The translations under genes and the position numbers were made by a program. From Folioceros fuciformis (taxonomy: Eukaryota; Anthocerotophyta; Anthocerotopsida; Anthocerotales), in NCBI GenBank assembly GCA_049999805.1, contig JBNGIO010006081.1, forward strand, positions 1 to 42,255: a stretch of DNA of 42,255 nucleotides. Direction: 5' to 3'. Shown piece by piece: positions 1-10,391 of the stretch; the first letter of the stretch is position 1; every line of letters begins with the position of its first letter. The notes under the pieces were generated by a model. The model saw only the letters and a list, made by a program, of their open reading frames with translations, ran no database searches and was not told the DNA's origin.

Positions 1-926
1 TGGGATCTGGAGGAGGCGAGAGTGGACGAACTGCTGGACAGCCAGAGGGGATCGGCCATCGTCTTGGTTGATCGCGACATCCGGGTTCCCGAGTTCGAGT
101 TTGACTTGAACAGGGAGGAGGATCGTAGCATCTCCCGATCTGCGGAACGGGCCGATCCTCATCTCCGCGAGTACTTGGCTAACGGAGAATTCGTGTTCAA
201 CGTTCGCGAAGGAGCTGCTGATGTGCGCGTCCGGGATGCCGGTTTCTACAACAGCGTCAACAGGTTCAAGCTGCCCATCCTAAGGGCTGTGGATTTGGGG
301 CTCACTTATGGTCGTCTGGAGAATGTGCGTGACGTGACGTTCATTCTCACCTTGGTCTCATTTGCAAGTAGCATGGTTTTGTAATGATTGACAGACGCGG
401 GTGCGGGTTGTGGCATGGTGCAGAATGCGATTTTGGCTCCGCAGTGGTCGGTCACGGGACATGAAGTGGTGCACATCTTGAGAGGTAGCGGCGATCTGCA
501 GGTGGTGGGACACAATGGAGAGCGGCTGGTGGACAGGGAAGTGCGGGAAGGTGAAGCGTATGTGATTCCCCGTTTCCATGCCCATGGCGTTCAGGCTGGC
601 GACCAAGGCCTCGAATGGATCAGCTTCCACACCACCGACCAGTGAGTGTCGAACCTTGAACCTGTTTCTTGTTCCACTTTATGTGTCACCATCTTGTTAA
701 TCCCCTTTACTGGGCGGATGGCATTCGCAGGCCCCTCGTGGAAGCTCTTGCGGGTAGCACCTCCGTCCTGAGGAGGCTTCCGGAGGAAGTGGCAGCAGCA
801 GCCTTCAACATCGATGTTGATCAGGTGCGTGAGGCAAGAGAGGGTCAACGGGCGGGTGAGGCCCTTCTACTCCCAGCTGCCAGGAGCTCCTACGAGAGGA
901 AACACGCCTTCATGGCCAGCTTCTAA
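1..926 (+). CDS. 11S-globulin-like (cupin) storage-type protein, 3' part
   Basis: Partial gene cut by the window start; exons <1-328, 395-641 and 731-926, ending in TAA. Phases match at both introns (66 and 89 bp, GT-AG). The encoded piece is the C-terminal cupin of an 11S/legumin-like globulin: a stretch ending near 'FYNSVNRFKLPILRAVDLG', then 'NAILAPQWSVTGHEVVHIL', 'LQVVGHNGERLVD', and the tail 'PLAG-TSVLRRLPEEVAAA-F'-like ending typical of the family (here ALAGSTSVLRRLPEEV). In seed plants these are hexameric storage proteins of protein bodies; homologues in non-seed plants exist and their role is less clear. The N-terminal cupin, the Asn-Gly processing site and any signal peptide lie outside the window. 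The first intron donor is chosen at 329 because the closer GT at 325 breaks the frame. Family assignment is firm; storage function is inference. Confidence 0.85.
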
Positions 927-977
927 AAAGCTGCAGGATCCTTCTCTTTAGAGATTTCCAAAGTAAGTGGGAGAGAT

Positions 978-1034
978 GTTGTACATGCTAGAAACGAGGG
1001 GAGAGAATTTTGTTGTACATGCCAGAAACGAGGG
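978..1034 (+). repeat. 23-bp direct duplication in 3'UTR
   Basis: Copies at 978-1000 and 1012-1034 (GTTGTACATGCTAGAAACGA...) differ at one base and are 34 bp apart, just after the 11S-like stop codon. A local duplication in the 3'UTR. Confidence 0.8.
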
Positions 1035-1084
1035 AATCTTCCTTCAGCTAAGACTTTGTTAGGCTTTCCCTCTGCATTAAGCTG

Positions 1085-1090
1085 AATAAA
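1085..1090 (+). terminator. Polyadenylation signal AATAAA
   Basis: AATAAA about 160 bp after the stop of the 11S-like gene, a likely 3' end signal. Confidence 0.5.
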
Positions 1091-1385
1091 GTTTGCGTTC
1101 AGTCCTCTGAAATTTCTGAAAGTGTTTACATCCGATAAGAAATTGAAAATAAATGGCCTCCGAGAGGAGATTGGTATTCCACAAGGAGAGCCTTTTCACC
1201 AACCCAATGCTCGGCACATGTACCCATCTTGTCAGACTGGCTGCTTCCGACATATACTCGGTGAAATTGATTGAGAACATCAGCATGGACCTGGTACCTT
1301 GCCACAAATGCATAATTGACTCGGAATTCTGCATCTGTATGTAGTGCCGTGGACATTCGTGATGCTCATTTAGTGCTGCAGGCAT

Positions 1386-4300
1386 GTGCAATGCTCAGCG
1401 CAAGCCATGGCTGCCTGGAGGTCAACTGGTGCTCTAGGAAAAGCTACTGCACGCTTGAGGAATCGACCATTGGCACGCATCACAACCGCTTGGCGGACTA
1501 ACAGGCAAGACAAGTATGGCCTCCGGTGTCCTGACTTCCGTCAAGGGAAGTCTCAGGAGGTTTGGCCGGACAAACTGTGCAAGCCAGCTCGGGTGGTTGC
1601 ACAGCCTGCGGTTGTGGAGGTGGACACGGCCCATGGTGCATACAACTTCATGTTGAAGTTGAGGGATGATTCTCGCCCCCCCAGGCCAGCAAGATACGAT
1701 ACGAGAGTAATGGGTGATACTGTGAGCAGGCTTCTTGAGCAGGGGCATCTCAGGGATGCTGTTGAGGCTTTGGGATGTCTGGTGGAGACAGACCGTTCTG
1801 TTCCCAAATCACTCTTCTACAATGTGTTGAAGAGATGTGCAATTGAGAAGGACCTCGTTCTGGGTCGACGGGTGCATGCTTTCGCGGTGGACAAGGGATA
1901 CCAGTCGGACACAATCCTCTGCAACCACATGCTGCGAATGTATGCTGCTCACGGGAGGTTGCAAGACGCGATGAACGTGTTTGTACTTGTTGCCAAACCA
2001 GATGCCTACACTTGGTCTGCCATAATCTCTGCTCATGTTAAACACGGACAAGACAAGCAAGCTATACAACTGTATCGCCAGATGCGCAGGTCAGGGGTGA
2101 AGCCCGATGGGCACGTGTTTGTGGCAGCTCTTCAGGCTTCGGCAAGAGGAGGAGACTTGAAAGCTGGAAAGCAGGTGCATGCTGATGTGTTGGCCACTGG
2201 GGTTGAGCCCCATTTATATGTCTCTAGTTCTTTGGTGGACATGTATGCAAAGTGTGGCAACTTGGAAGACGCCCAAAGAGTTTTCGACGGACTTGGAAGA
2301 AAAGATGCGGTGACTTGGAATGCCATGATAGCAGGGTATTCCCAGAAGGGCATGGGCCAAGAAGCCCTTCGTCTCTACAGTGCCATGGAAGAAGAGGGCA
2401 CTGCTGTGCCTACTTCTGTCACGTTCGTGAGCCTCCTGCAGGCATGTGCAAATCTGGGCACCCAGGCGTTGGAGGTTGGGAGGCAGCTTCATGCACAAAT
2501 CAGAGCACGAGGACATCAGTCTGCTGTGAATGTAGCCAACAGTCTGGTAAACATGTATGCGAAGTGTGGCAGCTTGGATGAAGCACAGAGAGTTTTTGAT
2601 GGACTTTGCCAAAAAGATGTGGTGACATGGACTGCCATGATTGCAGGGTACTCCCAGCAGGGCATGGGCCATGAAGCTCTTCGCCTTTACACTGCCATGC
2701 AACGAGATGGCATTTCCATACCCAACACTGTGACGTTTGTGTGCCTCCTGCAGGCATGTGCAACTGTTGGGACACCAGCGTTTGAGATGGGTAAGCAGCT
2801 TCATTTGCAAATTAGAGAACGGGGACACCAAGCCGATGTGTCCGTAGCTAACGGTTTGGTAAACATGTATTCGAAGTGTGGCAGCTTGGAAGACGCTCGC
2901 AGAGTGTTCGACGGACTTGCTGAAAAGGATGTGGTGACGTGGAATTCCATGATAGCAGGGTATTCCCAGCACGGCACGGGTCAAGAGGCCCTTTATCTGT
3001 ACAGTGCTATGCAAGAAGAAGGCAAAGCCGTGCCAGATGGTGTGTCATTTGTTTGCCTGCTGCAGGCATGTGCACGTGTGGGAGCCCCAGCTTTGGAGAC
3101 GGGGAAGCAACTACATTTGCAAATTAGAGATGGAGGTCATGACGCTGCAGTGTTTGTCGCCAACAGTTTGGTAAGCATGTATGCAAAGTGCGGCAGCCCG
3201 GAGGACTCTCGCAAAGTTTTCGACGAAATTCAGCAAAAAGATATCGTGACATGGAATGCCATGATAGCAGGCTATGCTCAGCATGGCATGGGTCAGCAGG
3301 CTCTTCGTCTCTACACTGTTATGCGAGAAGAATGCAGTGCTGTACCCGATTCTGTGACAATTGTGCACCTTCTGCAAGCATGTGCAGGTGTAGGCAACCC
3401 AGCTTTGGAGAACGGGAAGCAACTTCATGCTGAAATTAGAGAACGAGGACAGTTAGCGGACATGGCTGTTGCCAACAATTTGTTGAACATGTATGCAAAG
3501 TGTGGCAGCTTGGAAGAAGCTCATATTGTGTTTGACGGGCTTGGTCAGAAAGATGTGTTGACATGGAACACCATGATCGCAGGGTATTCCCAGCAGGGGA
3601 GGGTCCATGAAGCTCTTTGCATGTACAAAGATATGGAAGACGAAGGCCTCATAGTACCCAATTCCATGACTTTTGTTCGCCTCCTGCAGGCATGTGCAAG
3701 TATGGGCCCTCCAGCGTTGGAGAAGGGAAAACAGCTTCATGTGCTAAGCAGAGAGCGAGGACATCAAGCTGATGTGTTTGTAGCCAACAGTTTGGTGAAC
3801 ATGTATGCAAAGTGTGGCAGCTTGGAAGACTCTCGCAACGTTTTTGATGGATTTAGTCAAAGGGATGTGGTTACGTGGAATGCCATGATGGCAGGGTACT
3901 CCCAGCAGGGTCTGGGCCAGGAAGCCCTTCACCTTTACGATGCCATGCAAGCAGAAGGCGTTGCAGTACCAGACTCTGTGACATTCGTTTCCCTGCTGCA
4001 GGCATGTGCCAGTGTGGGCAGGGAAGCTTTGAGGCAAGGAGAGCAGCTTCATGCGCACATCAGAGAGCAAGGACACGAAGATGATGTGTTTGTAGCGAAC
4101 AGTTTAGTAAACATGTATGCAAAGTGTGGCAACTTGGAACGTGCTCGTAGATTGTTTGATGCGCTTGGTCAAAAAGATGTGGTCACATGGACTGCTATGA
4201 TAACAGGGTATTCCCAGCAGGGAATGGGCCAGGAGGCTCTTCGTCTTTCTAGGGTTATGCAAGATGAAAGTGTTGCTGTACCAGACTCTGTGACACTTGT

Positions 4301-5093
4301 GTGCCTCCTGCAAGCATGTGCAAATGTTGCAGCTTTGCATCTGGGAAGGCAGCTACATGCACAAATTGTGGATCAAGGGCTTCAAGCTGACCTGTTTGTA
4401 GCTAGCAGTTTGATAAACATGTATGGAAAGTGTGGGAGCATGATTGATGCACAGAATGTGTTTGATGAATTGCCTGTAAGAGATGTGGTCGCCTGGACGG
4501 CACTGATTGGGGGCTACACCTCTCAAGGAGACTGTGAAGCTGTGTTCGACTTGGTCCAGAAGATGAGACAGGATGGGAAACAGCCAGTAAGCATCACACT
4601 TCTGAGTGTGCTAACAGTATGCAGTCATGCTGGTTTAGTGAATAAGGGGAGAGAGTACTTTGAAGCTATGGGCACAGAATATGGCATTGCTCCTACTGTG
4701 GAGCATTATACATGCATGGTGGATCTTCTGGGCCGTTCAGGCCAACTGGACGAGGCACTTGGTTTGATAAGGACGATGGCCTTTGTGCCTAATGCTACAG
4801 TGTGGCGCACTCTGCTGGGTGCTTGTCAAAAATGGAGCAACGTGGAAGTGGGACGCCGCGCTTTCGACTATTTGGTGAAGCTGGAGAGTAAGGATTCTGC
4901 AGCGTATGTGTTGATGTCCAACATCTACAGAGGTGCTCAAATGTGGGAACAGGCGAAGGGGATGCAGGCAAGAAGGATAAGAATGAGGGCATGGAAGCAG
5001 CCGGGTCAGAGCTGGTGGACAGACGTGGATGGACTGGTGCATACTTTTCTGGTTGGGGAAGCAGGATGTGATAGTCACCAGCGGCTGAAATAG
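1386..5093 (+). CDS. PLS-class PPR protein with E/E+ motifs, organelle RNA editing factor type
   Basis: Intronless 1235-aa protein. The N-terminus (ATG at 1386; a second in-frame ATG at 1407, residue 8) is rich in Arg, Ala and Ser with few acids, as in a mitochondrial or plastid transit peptide. PPR motifs run from about residue 112 to 1135, in P-L-S triplets; residues 284-1009 are seven tandem 104-aa triplets with landmarks 'VNMYAKCGSLEDA', 'VVTWNAMIAGYSQQGMGQEA' and 'VTFVSLLQACA'. After a last divergent triplet comes an E motif ('VWRTLLGACQ' at about 1139) and E+ motif ('GQSWWTDVDGLVHTFLVG'), then a stop. Such proteins bind organelle transcripts one base per motif and specify C-to-U (or U-to-C) editing sites; without its own DYW domain it would have to recruit a deaminase in trans. 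A degraded DYW-like trace follows the stop. Family is certain; target unknown. Confidence 0.95.
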   Translation: MQCSAQAMAAWRSTGALGKATARLRNRPLARITTAWRTNRQDKYGLRCPDFRQGKSQEVWPDKLCKPARVVAQPAVVEVDTAHGAYNFMLKLRDDSRPPRPARYDTRVMGDTVSRLLEQGHLRDAVEALGCLVETDRSVPKSLFYNVLKRCAIEKDLVLGRRVHAFAVDKGYQSDTILCNHMLRMYAAHGRLQDAMNVFVLVAKPDAYTWSAIISAHVKHGQDKQAIQLYRQMRRSGVKPDGHVFVAALQASARGGDLKAGKQVHADVLATGVEPHLYVSSSLVDMYAKCGNLEDAQRVFDGLGRKDAVTWNAMIAGYSQKGMGQEALRLYSAMEEEGTAVPTSVTFVSLLQACANLGTQALEVGRQLHAQIRARGHQSAVNVANSLVNMYAKCGSLDEAQRVFDGLCQKDVVTWTAMIAGYSQQGMGHEALRLYTAMQRDGISIPNTVTFVCLLQACATVGTPAFEMGKQLHLQIRERGHQADVSVANGLVNMYSKCGSLEDARRVFDGLAEKDVVTWNSMIAGYSQHGTGQEALYLYSAMQEEGKAVPDGVSFVCLLQACARVGAPALETGKQLHLQIRDGGHDAAVFVANSLVSMYAKCGSPEDSRKVFDEIQQKDIVTWNAMIAGYAQHGMGQQALRLYTVMREECSAVPDSVTIVHLLQACAGVGNPALENGKQLHAEIRERGQLADMAVANNLLNMYAKCGSLEEAHIVFDGLGQKDVLTWNTMIAGYSQQGRVHEALCMYKDMEDEGLIVPNSMTFVRLLQACASMGPPALEKGKQLHVLSRERGHQADVFVANSLVNMYAKCGSLEDSRNVFDGFSQRDVVTWNAMMAGYSQQGLGQEALHLYDAMQAEGVAVPDSVTFVSLLQACASVGREALRQGEQLHAHIREQGHEDDVFVANSLVNMYAKCGNLERARRLFDALGQKDVVTWTAMITGYSQQGMGQEALRLSRVMQDESVAVPDSVTLVCLLQACANVAALHLGRQLHAQIVDQGLQADLFVASSLINMYGKCGSMIDAQNVFDELPVRDVVAWTALIGGYTSQGDCEAVFDLVQKMRQDGKQPVSITLLSVLTVCSHAGLVNKGREYFEAMGTEYGIAPTVEHYTCMVDLLGRSGQLDEALGLIRTMAFVPNATVWRTLLGACQKWSNVEVGRRAFDYLVKLESKDSAAYVLMSNIYRGAQMWEQAKGMQARRIRMRAWKQPGQSWWTDVDGLVHTFLVGEAGCDSHQRLK
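2235..4412 (+). repeat. Seven tandem ~312-bp PPR triplet units
   Basis: Seven in-frame units of about 104 codons, each beginning at V/L-NMYAKCG and containing one S, P and L motif. Unit starts are spaced 312 bp where measured (2235, 2547). Units are much more alike than is usual among motifs of one PPR protein, implying recent tandem amplification or gene conversion. Confidence 0.9.
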
Positions 5094-5099
5094 TTGTTG

Positions 5100-5221
5100 C
5101 GAAAATTTCCACGAATCCGCTCTCGCCAGTCGCATGTGATGAAAGGAGAGAAGTGGTGATTTCTCTAGAGCGACACGCTGGTAGATCTGAAAAGCGATCA
5201 GGGCCCCTGCTCGCAATCTAG
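5100..5221 (+). pseudogene. Frame-shifted DYW-domain-like remnant
   Basis: Immediately after the PPR stop codon, a different + frame (codons starting at 5135, +2 relative to the PPR frame) reads CDERREVVISLERHAGRSEK up to TAG at 5219-5221. This resembles the conserved start of the DYW deaminase domain, where an acidic EEEK-E motif is followed by L-x-x-HSE-(K/R)-LA. The zinc HxE signature is not cleanly preserved and no convincing CxxC or DYW end is visible downstream. I read it as an eroded DYW domain separated from the PPR part by a stop and a frameshift. The match is short, so chance resemblance is possible. Confidence 0.4.
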
Positions 5222-5356
5222 TTGTTGTGCATGTATGATGACAAGCTACGTGTGATTTCCAGGCAAGCTCACCACAGGGCGCCGGTCAATTGTGCACTGC
5301 AATGCAGTCTGCCTGTCGAAGCAAGGGATGTACCACGGCAGTGCAGGTACTCATCC

Positions 5357-8300
5357 CTAAGCCGCAGACCTAGAATCCTTCTGCTGCTTGTTGAAGATGC
5401 CCCGCCCGAAATACTCCGCTATAACTGAAAACCCGTCATCAGAGTTGCGCACGAGCTGGAAGAACCGATCATGGTCGTTTGCATTCTGTTCCAGACTACG
5501 CTTCATCTCCACTACGGCACGGTGTTGAGGGGCACACACAGGGCATTCTTTCTCGTTGTCACCCAAGCATCTCTGATGGAAAGAGTGGTTGCAAAGGAAG
5601 TGCACCGCTGGCAGATCCAAAAGTGAGGTGCAAGCAGTGCACTTACTCAGCGTGAAGACTTTGGGGGTCGTCCTCAGGTCTGTCAGCTCTTTTCTCATTA
5701 CCTTTGTTTCCTCCTGAAGGCAAAAATGATCAGATAAGTGACGACCGACAGTATACTAAGAAAACAGGATCTGATAGCACTGCTTGACATGCATCACAAA
5801 CACGAAACCTACCTCGTACTTCTCGACCGCAGTTCTGTCTTCCTCTATGAGCCTTGTCTCTTGCTGAAGTTGTTTAGCAATGTAGTCTTTGACAACAGAC
5901 AAGGTGAGATTCTGGTTCTTTGCAAGAGTCTGTATAACAATCAAAGGTGGCAGAAGGCTGTCTCGCTCAATATAAGTCAGCACTTCCTTGACTTCCTTCG
6001 CGCAGTTTTCTCCCTTCTCTCCAAAGTATGCCAAAGCATCAGCCCAAAGACTAGCATCTCCACCCTTACTAGAATCACCAAGTTGTTTGCAGCAGGAAAT
6101 CAAACCTTGATAATCCCCATCTTTCATGTAGCAGGCCATCACCTCCTTGTAGAGCTTCATTCGCTCGTATAAGAACAAAAGTCCGTCCCTAAAGTTGTGC
6201 ATTTGACAAAGCACTACTGCTAGATCAACATCATAATGGGGTTGCTGCTCATGGGGACCCCAACCACTTCTTAGTAACGCCAAAGCTTTATGTCGCCTTT
6301 CAACCATGTCTTCTGCATCATCCTTGCTCTGTGACACCAATCTACTCGGGCTTTTGCTTTTAGAGCCAGTGGGTGTTAGCCCACTTTTCACCAACTTGCC
6401 TTTCCTCAACCCAATTGCAATTGGACTACTCAGTTGGGCATCCTGTTGCTTGGTCATCTGGAGGGAGAGCACAGGAGTACTCAAATCGTCTGACAGATAG
6501 AGCTCCAAAAGGGTGTTGTGAATCTCAGTATGAGCTGCAGAGTCTTTGACTCTGTCAACGTATTGTTCCAAGAACTTCATTAACCACCTTGGTTGATCAC
6601 CATACACATGCACAAAATCCACGGGAGAAGGCAGCACCCCTGTTCTGCTGCCAGCTGCTCCTGCCACACTCAAACCATTGCCACTACTTGTGCAAAGATT
6701 CAGCAATGCAGCCGTAGTCTCCTCTGGTCTGTGACTCACAAGGATCTTACCATACTGTTTCAAAGTTACAGCAGCTTCATACAGTGGGAGACTGGAAATG
6801 TAGCCTAAAGCTTCCTCGTAGTTGCCAAGGTCCTCAAGCAAGATTTTCAGGTATCTCTCATGCTCCCCTGCTTTCTTTGCAACAAACAAAGCATGCTGAT
6901 GATAGCCTGCAGCTCTGCAAACCTTGATAGCAACTTCAACATCAAAATGATGCTCTCCTTCCTTCCCCTCATCACCTTTAATGAACTTATCCAACTTGAC
7001 CACGTCCTTCAGTTTTGTGTAACAATTGAGAAGAAGCGTGGTATGATCTGCAGTAGCTAGACACTTCTCATGGAGATTTTCCAAATAATGGGTCAAATTG
7101 TGGATTCTCTGGGCATCCAGAAACTTCTGAATCACATAAGAAGGTTCCAATTGACCAATAGTTTGAATATACTGTGCCATGGCTTCATCATAGTCCTGCT
7201 TCCCATACAGGTGGTCACCATACTTGCGCATGACTTCTGCTGTTGCTGCGGCATCTGCTTGCTGACTTTGCACGAGATTGATGGCCACCGTGTAGAGGTT
7301 TTTCTTGAACAGCATTTCCAATTTACTTCCCATGTCCTTTTCCCTGATGTAGAGATGCTTGTGATCTTTTGTCAGCACTATTATACTGCCCCATTCACAT
7401 AATACATGAGCAACCTCTCCTATTGAGGCACTGTACGCAATCAGCTTGTTTTTCAGGTCATAAATGTTGAGGGCGTTCGTCTCTGGTTTTCTTGAATCAG
7501 CCGTAACAGCTAGCAAGTAGCCACGAAACCAGGCAATGTATCGCTTCTCCCCTTCAAAAGCCCAGCATGGTCCTCGTCCGTCTACTTCATAGAAGTACAC
7601 TGCCTCAGGCCGTCCCACCACAAGGTCCTGAACGAAGCAAAGCATACCGTTGACCTGACTGGATTTTGATCACAGCACGCAACAGGTCTGCATCTTCTCA
7701 AGAAGCTGGGACGAGAGGTGATAGAGAACTGACCTGGTCATCACTCATAGTCACACACTGACTCTCAGCACCGATCTGATCCAATACATGCTTCACGGGA
7801 GAATGTTTGCTCATGTCAAACATGTTCACCGAGGTTTGCGTGACAGCGAAGAGCTGCAGAACTTGGCCATCAACACGAAATCCCAAGCCTGTAACCGGGC
7901 AGACTGGCCCCGGCTCGACTTGAAGTCTAAGCCGAGAAACTCGCTCCCGCGCAACATCTCCTCGTATGCCATAGATAGATCCTGTCTCCAGTCCTATACA
8001 GATTAGCAAAATTGGTGGTGCTTCCTCAAACACTAGGAAAGACGTGATCTGCAAAATCAGGATCCACAGACTGTCACAAGTGGTGCCAACCAAAGCGACC
8101 GTGTCACAACAAGGCATATCAGAGACAGAACAGCCCGGAGCACGCACAAACAGCCCGTACCTTGGCTTCGGGGAACTTGTTGGTGAAAACACGAAGTGAC
8201 CGCACACAAGCTGGGCCGCTACTACTGGAACCCTCCGGAGAGATCTTGTCCAAATCCCACATTTTCAGACTTACAGCTGACACCTTCGGGGACGGTGTTT

Positions 8301-8651
8301 CATCCTCCCCTACAGAAATGAGCATGTTCCGTTGCTGCACAAACAGAAATTGTTCTCATTCACGAACTCCCTGCTCCACCGCAAAACTACAAACCATGAA
8401 TCCCACTCTAATCAGCATGCCAGCGAGGTCACCTTGAGCTGCTGGATGAAGTGGACGCGGGCAGAATGCGCCTGGAAACTGTAGCTGAGCTTAAGGCCCC
8501 GGTCCAGAACATGAACCATGGCATCTTCCGCTCCAATTGCAATCTGTCCCCTCCCATTTGTGCTGCACACAAGATTTTCCTTCAGCTGCTCCGCCTCTTC
8601 CGCCCCGCTGGCCTTGTCCTCAAAAAACTGGAACTTCCGCCACTGATACAT
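5357..8651 (-). CDS. VPS11: Vacuolar protein sorting-associated protein 11 (HOPS/CORVET core subunit)
   Basis: Five exons on the minus strand: 8651-8433, 8334-8161, 8048-7734, 7627-5813, 5713-5357; introns 98-112 bp, all GT-AG with phase 0, giving 959 aa, close to plant VPS11 (about 930). Start is MYQWRKFQFFE, the usual VPS11 N-terminus; an in-frame ATG 15 codons upstream (8696) is less likely. The N-terminal half is a beta-propeller ('GRPEAVYFYEVDGRGPCWAF'), followed by an alpha-solenoid with clathrin-heavy-chain-type repeat, and a C-terminal RING-H2 from about residue 866 (CTAC...HFLCNHSFHQRC...CPVC) before 'EMKRSLEQNANDHDRFF'. VPS11 is a core scaffold of the HOPS and CORVET tethering complexes that dock endosomes at the vacuole. 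Convergent with the PPR gene. Residues 430-480 hold a Ser/Lys-rich linker. Assignment is very secure. Confidence 0.96.
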
Positions 8652-9281
8652 GCTGCTAGCCTGCCCTGCCACTCTAGATCTGTCCCCTCCTTTCACATTC
8701 CCTGAGGACTCTCTAACACGGCAGATTGGATCGTGCAGAGTAACTACGCTCGGAGCTGCTCACTTAAGTGTAGTCCAGTTTGCCCTTGAATTTTACCTTG
8801 ACTTTCCATGCAAAATCAATAATTTGATTAATAATAATCTTCGAGAAGCCCAGGACTTCCCAAAGCAGTTGAGATGCATGTCTTGTTAAACTACTTACTG
8901 GCAACTGTAACTCGTGATAATTGAAACCTGACGAGGTTGGTATACAGAGGGTATCATCAGCCTGGTACATACTTTTCTTTTAGGTCAAGGTTCACTAACA
9001 AATAAAACTATAGACAAAATATAAACTGCACTTCTCCAACGGTTTTGTTTCATATACTGTTGATACGTATGTATACATGTACATAGGTATTTTGACTTTG
9101 ATATATTCCTTTCTATAGATAAATATTAATTTTAATTATTAAAAAATAACTTTATATACCCTCTGGCAAGGGGAACAACCACAATAGGGAAAAGCCAAGA
9201 AAGGGGGCCTAATCCCCTTGTCCGTCTAGCTTGTAGATATCACATTCAGGTATGAGATATGGCCTACTTTTGGCCTACTTT

Positions 9282-9518
9282 CTACCCAGGCCGATGAAGC
9301 CACATCCGCCGCACTTGATTTTGTTCGAAAAATTGCGTTTGCCGAAGCCTTTTGTAGTGCAATCGAAACCCATTGCCGGAAAAATGCCACCACGCTGAAT
9401 AGGGAAAAGCCCTACACCCATTCTTATTGACATGATGGGCCTTCACACATGTCTTCAAAAGCTTGGAAAAATCCTTACCCATGGCCCCATGTGTTTCAAT
9501 AGCAAGGGGGATGAACAA
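9282..9518 (-). mobile_element. Possible non-LTR retroelement ORF fragment
   Basis: A 78-codon minus-strand open frame reads FIPLAIETHGAMGKDFSKLL and later 'FFEQNQVRRMWLHRPG'. The pattern P-(L/F)-A-(I/V)-E-T-x-G resembles the region after the reverse transcriptase in some retroelement ORFs. Nothing else of an element (RT core, ends, target duplications) is visible, so this is at best a short relic and the match rests on one motif. Confidence 0.28.
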
Positions 9519-10099
9519 GTGACCCTCCTATAGGGCCTATACTTGCAAGTCTTCTTTATTGTGCTTCCTTCTACTGCCCAACCCGGGGGGTTGATAATAA
9601 CATGCTCGTTGATGGTTGTCCGAGTGGGTCTGTGACCACCACATCCGCTATAGAAAACTTAGTCCCTCCTGGTTAAGAAAATGTATGTAACGAGGAAGAC
9701 GGTGTTAGCAAGGTATATGGGTGCTCCTTGTAAGGAAGAAGCCACCCTCCTCTGCTAAAGAAAACATAATGTCCCTCACTGCATTATGGGTGGCGATGTG
9801 CAGCCGCCGATAGGGCAATGCGCTAGGTGGCTCCCGGGGTCGTCGAAGGGGACCTTACAACTACAAGAAGAGAGAAACCAGGCCAGCGGCTGGACCAAGC
9901 CTAAGCGGAACCTCATTGTGATAGAAAAAGAAGTTGGTACGATTTGGAAAGCCTGGATGCATAGACGGGCCACCAGCCAAGAGCCAACCCCTTCCCGAAC
10001 AAGATCAAAGGTGTGCTCAAGCATGCTTGTCAATGGAGGAATCTAGCATAAGGACTTACAACTCTTACTTTTCCATGAGATAGCCTGAAACTCCTCAAG

Positions 10100-10330
10100 C
10101 CAACAATGTTCCCTAATTTCTTTAATTTTCAAGTCCCAAACCAATAATATCCCCTAATTCCTTCATTGCCAACGATGTCCCTGATTTCTTACTTTTCAAG
10201 TCCTAAACCAACANNNNNNNNNNCTTACTTTTCAAGTCCTAAACCAACAATGTCCCCTAATTCTTTCACTGCCAACAATATCCCCTAATTCTTTCACTGC
10301 CAACAATGTCCCCTAATTCTTTCACTTATC
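10100..10330 (+). repeat. Degenerate tandem repeats of a CCCCTAATTCTTTCACTGCC-like unit
   Basis: Several imperfect copies of AACAATGTCCCCTAATTCTT with TTCACTGCC, plus repeated 'CTTTTCAAGTCCTAAACC'. The same CTTACTTTTCAAGTCCTAAA-starting 26-mer lies on both sides of the N gap at 10214-10223, so copy number here may be wrongly assembled. Confidence 0.75.
10214..10223. other. Assembly gap (10 N)
   Basis: Ten N within the tandem repeat; both flanks carry the same 26-bp sequence. Confidence 0.99.
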
Positions 10331-10339
10331 GAAGTCCTC

Positions 10340-10391
10340 GATTTGTTTCCAATAGAGTGTATGGCGATTTGTTTCCAATAGAGTGTATGGC
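10340..10391 (+). repeat. Perfect 26-bp tandem duplication
   Basis: GATTTGTTTCCAATAGAGTG followed by TATGGC occurs twice head to tail (10340-10365, 10366-10391) with no mismatch. Confidence 0.95.

Noticed and set aside
1153-1344. 63-codon + frame and overlapping minus frames between the 11S-like and PPR genes
   Set aside because: No recognisable domain, no splice continuity.
2214-3014. Long minus-strand open frame and several shorter ones across the PPR gene
   Set aside because: They repeat with the PPR units and are simply the antisense of the array.
9786-10046. 86-codon + frame with a mirrored 85-codon minus frame
   Set aside because: No family match; lies in repeat-rich spacer.
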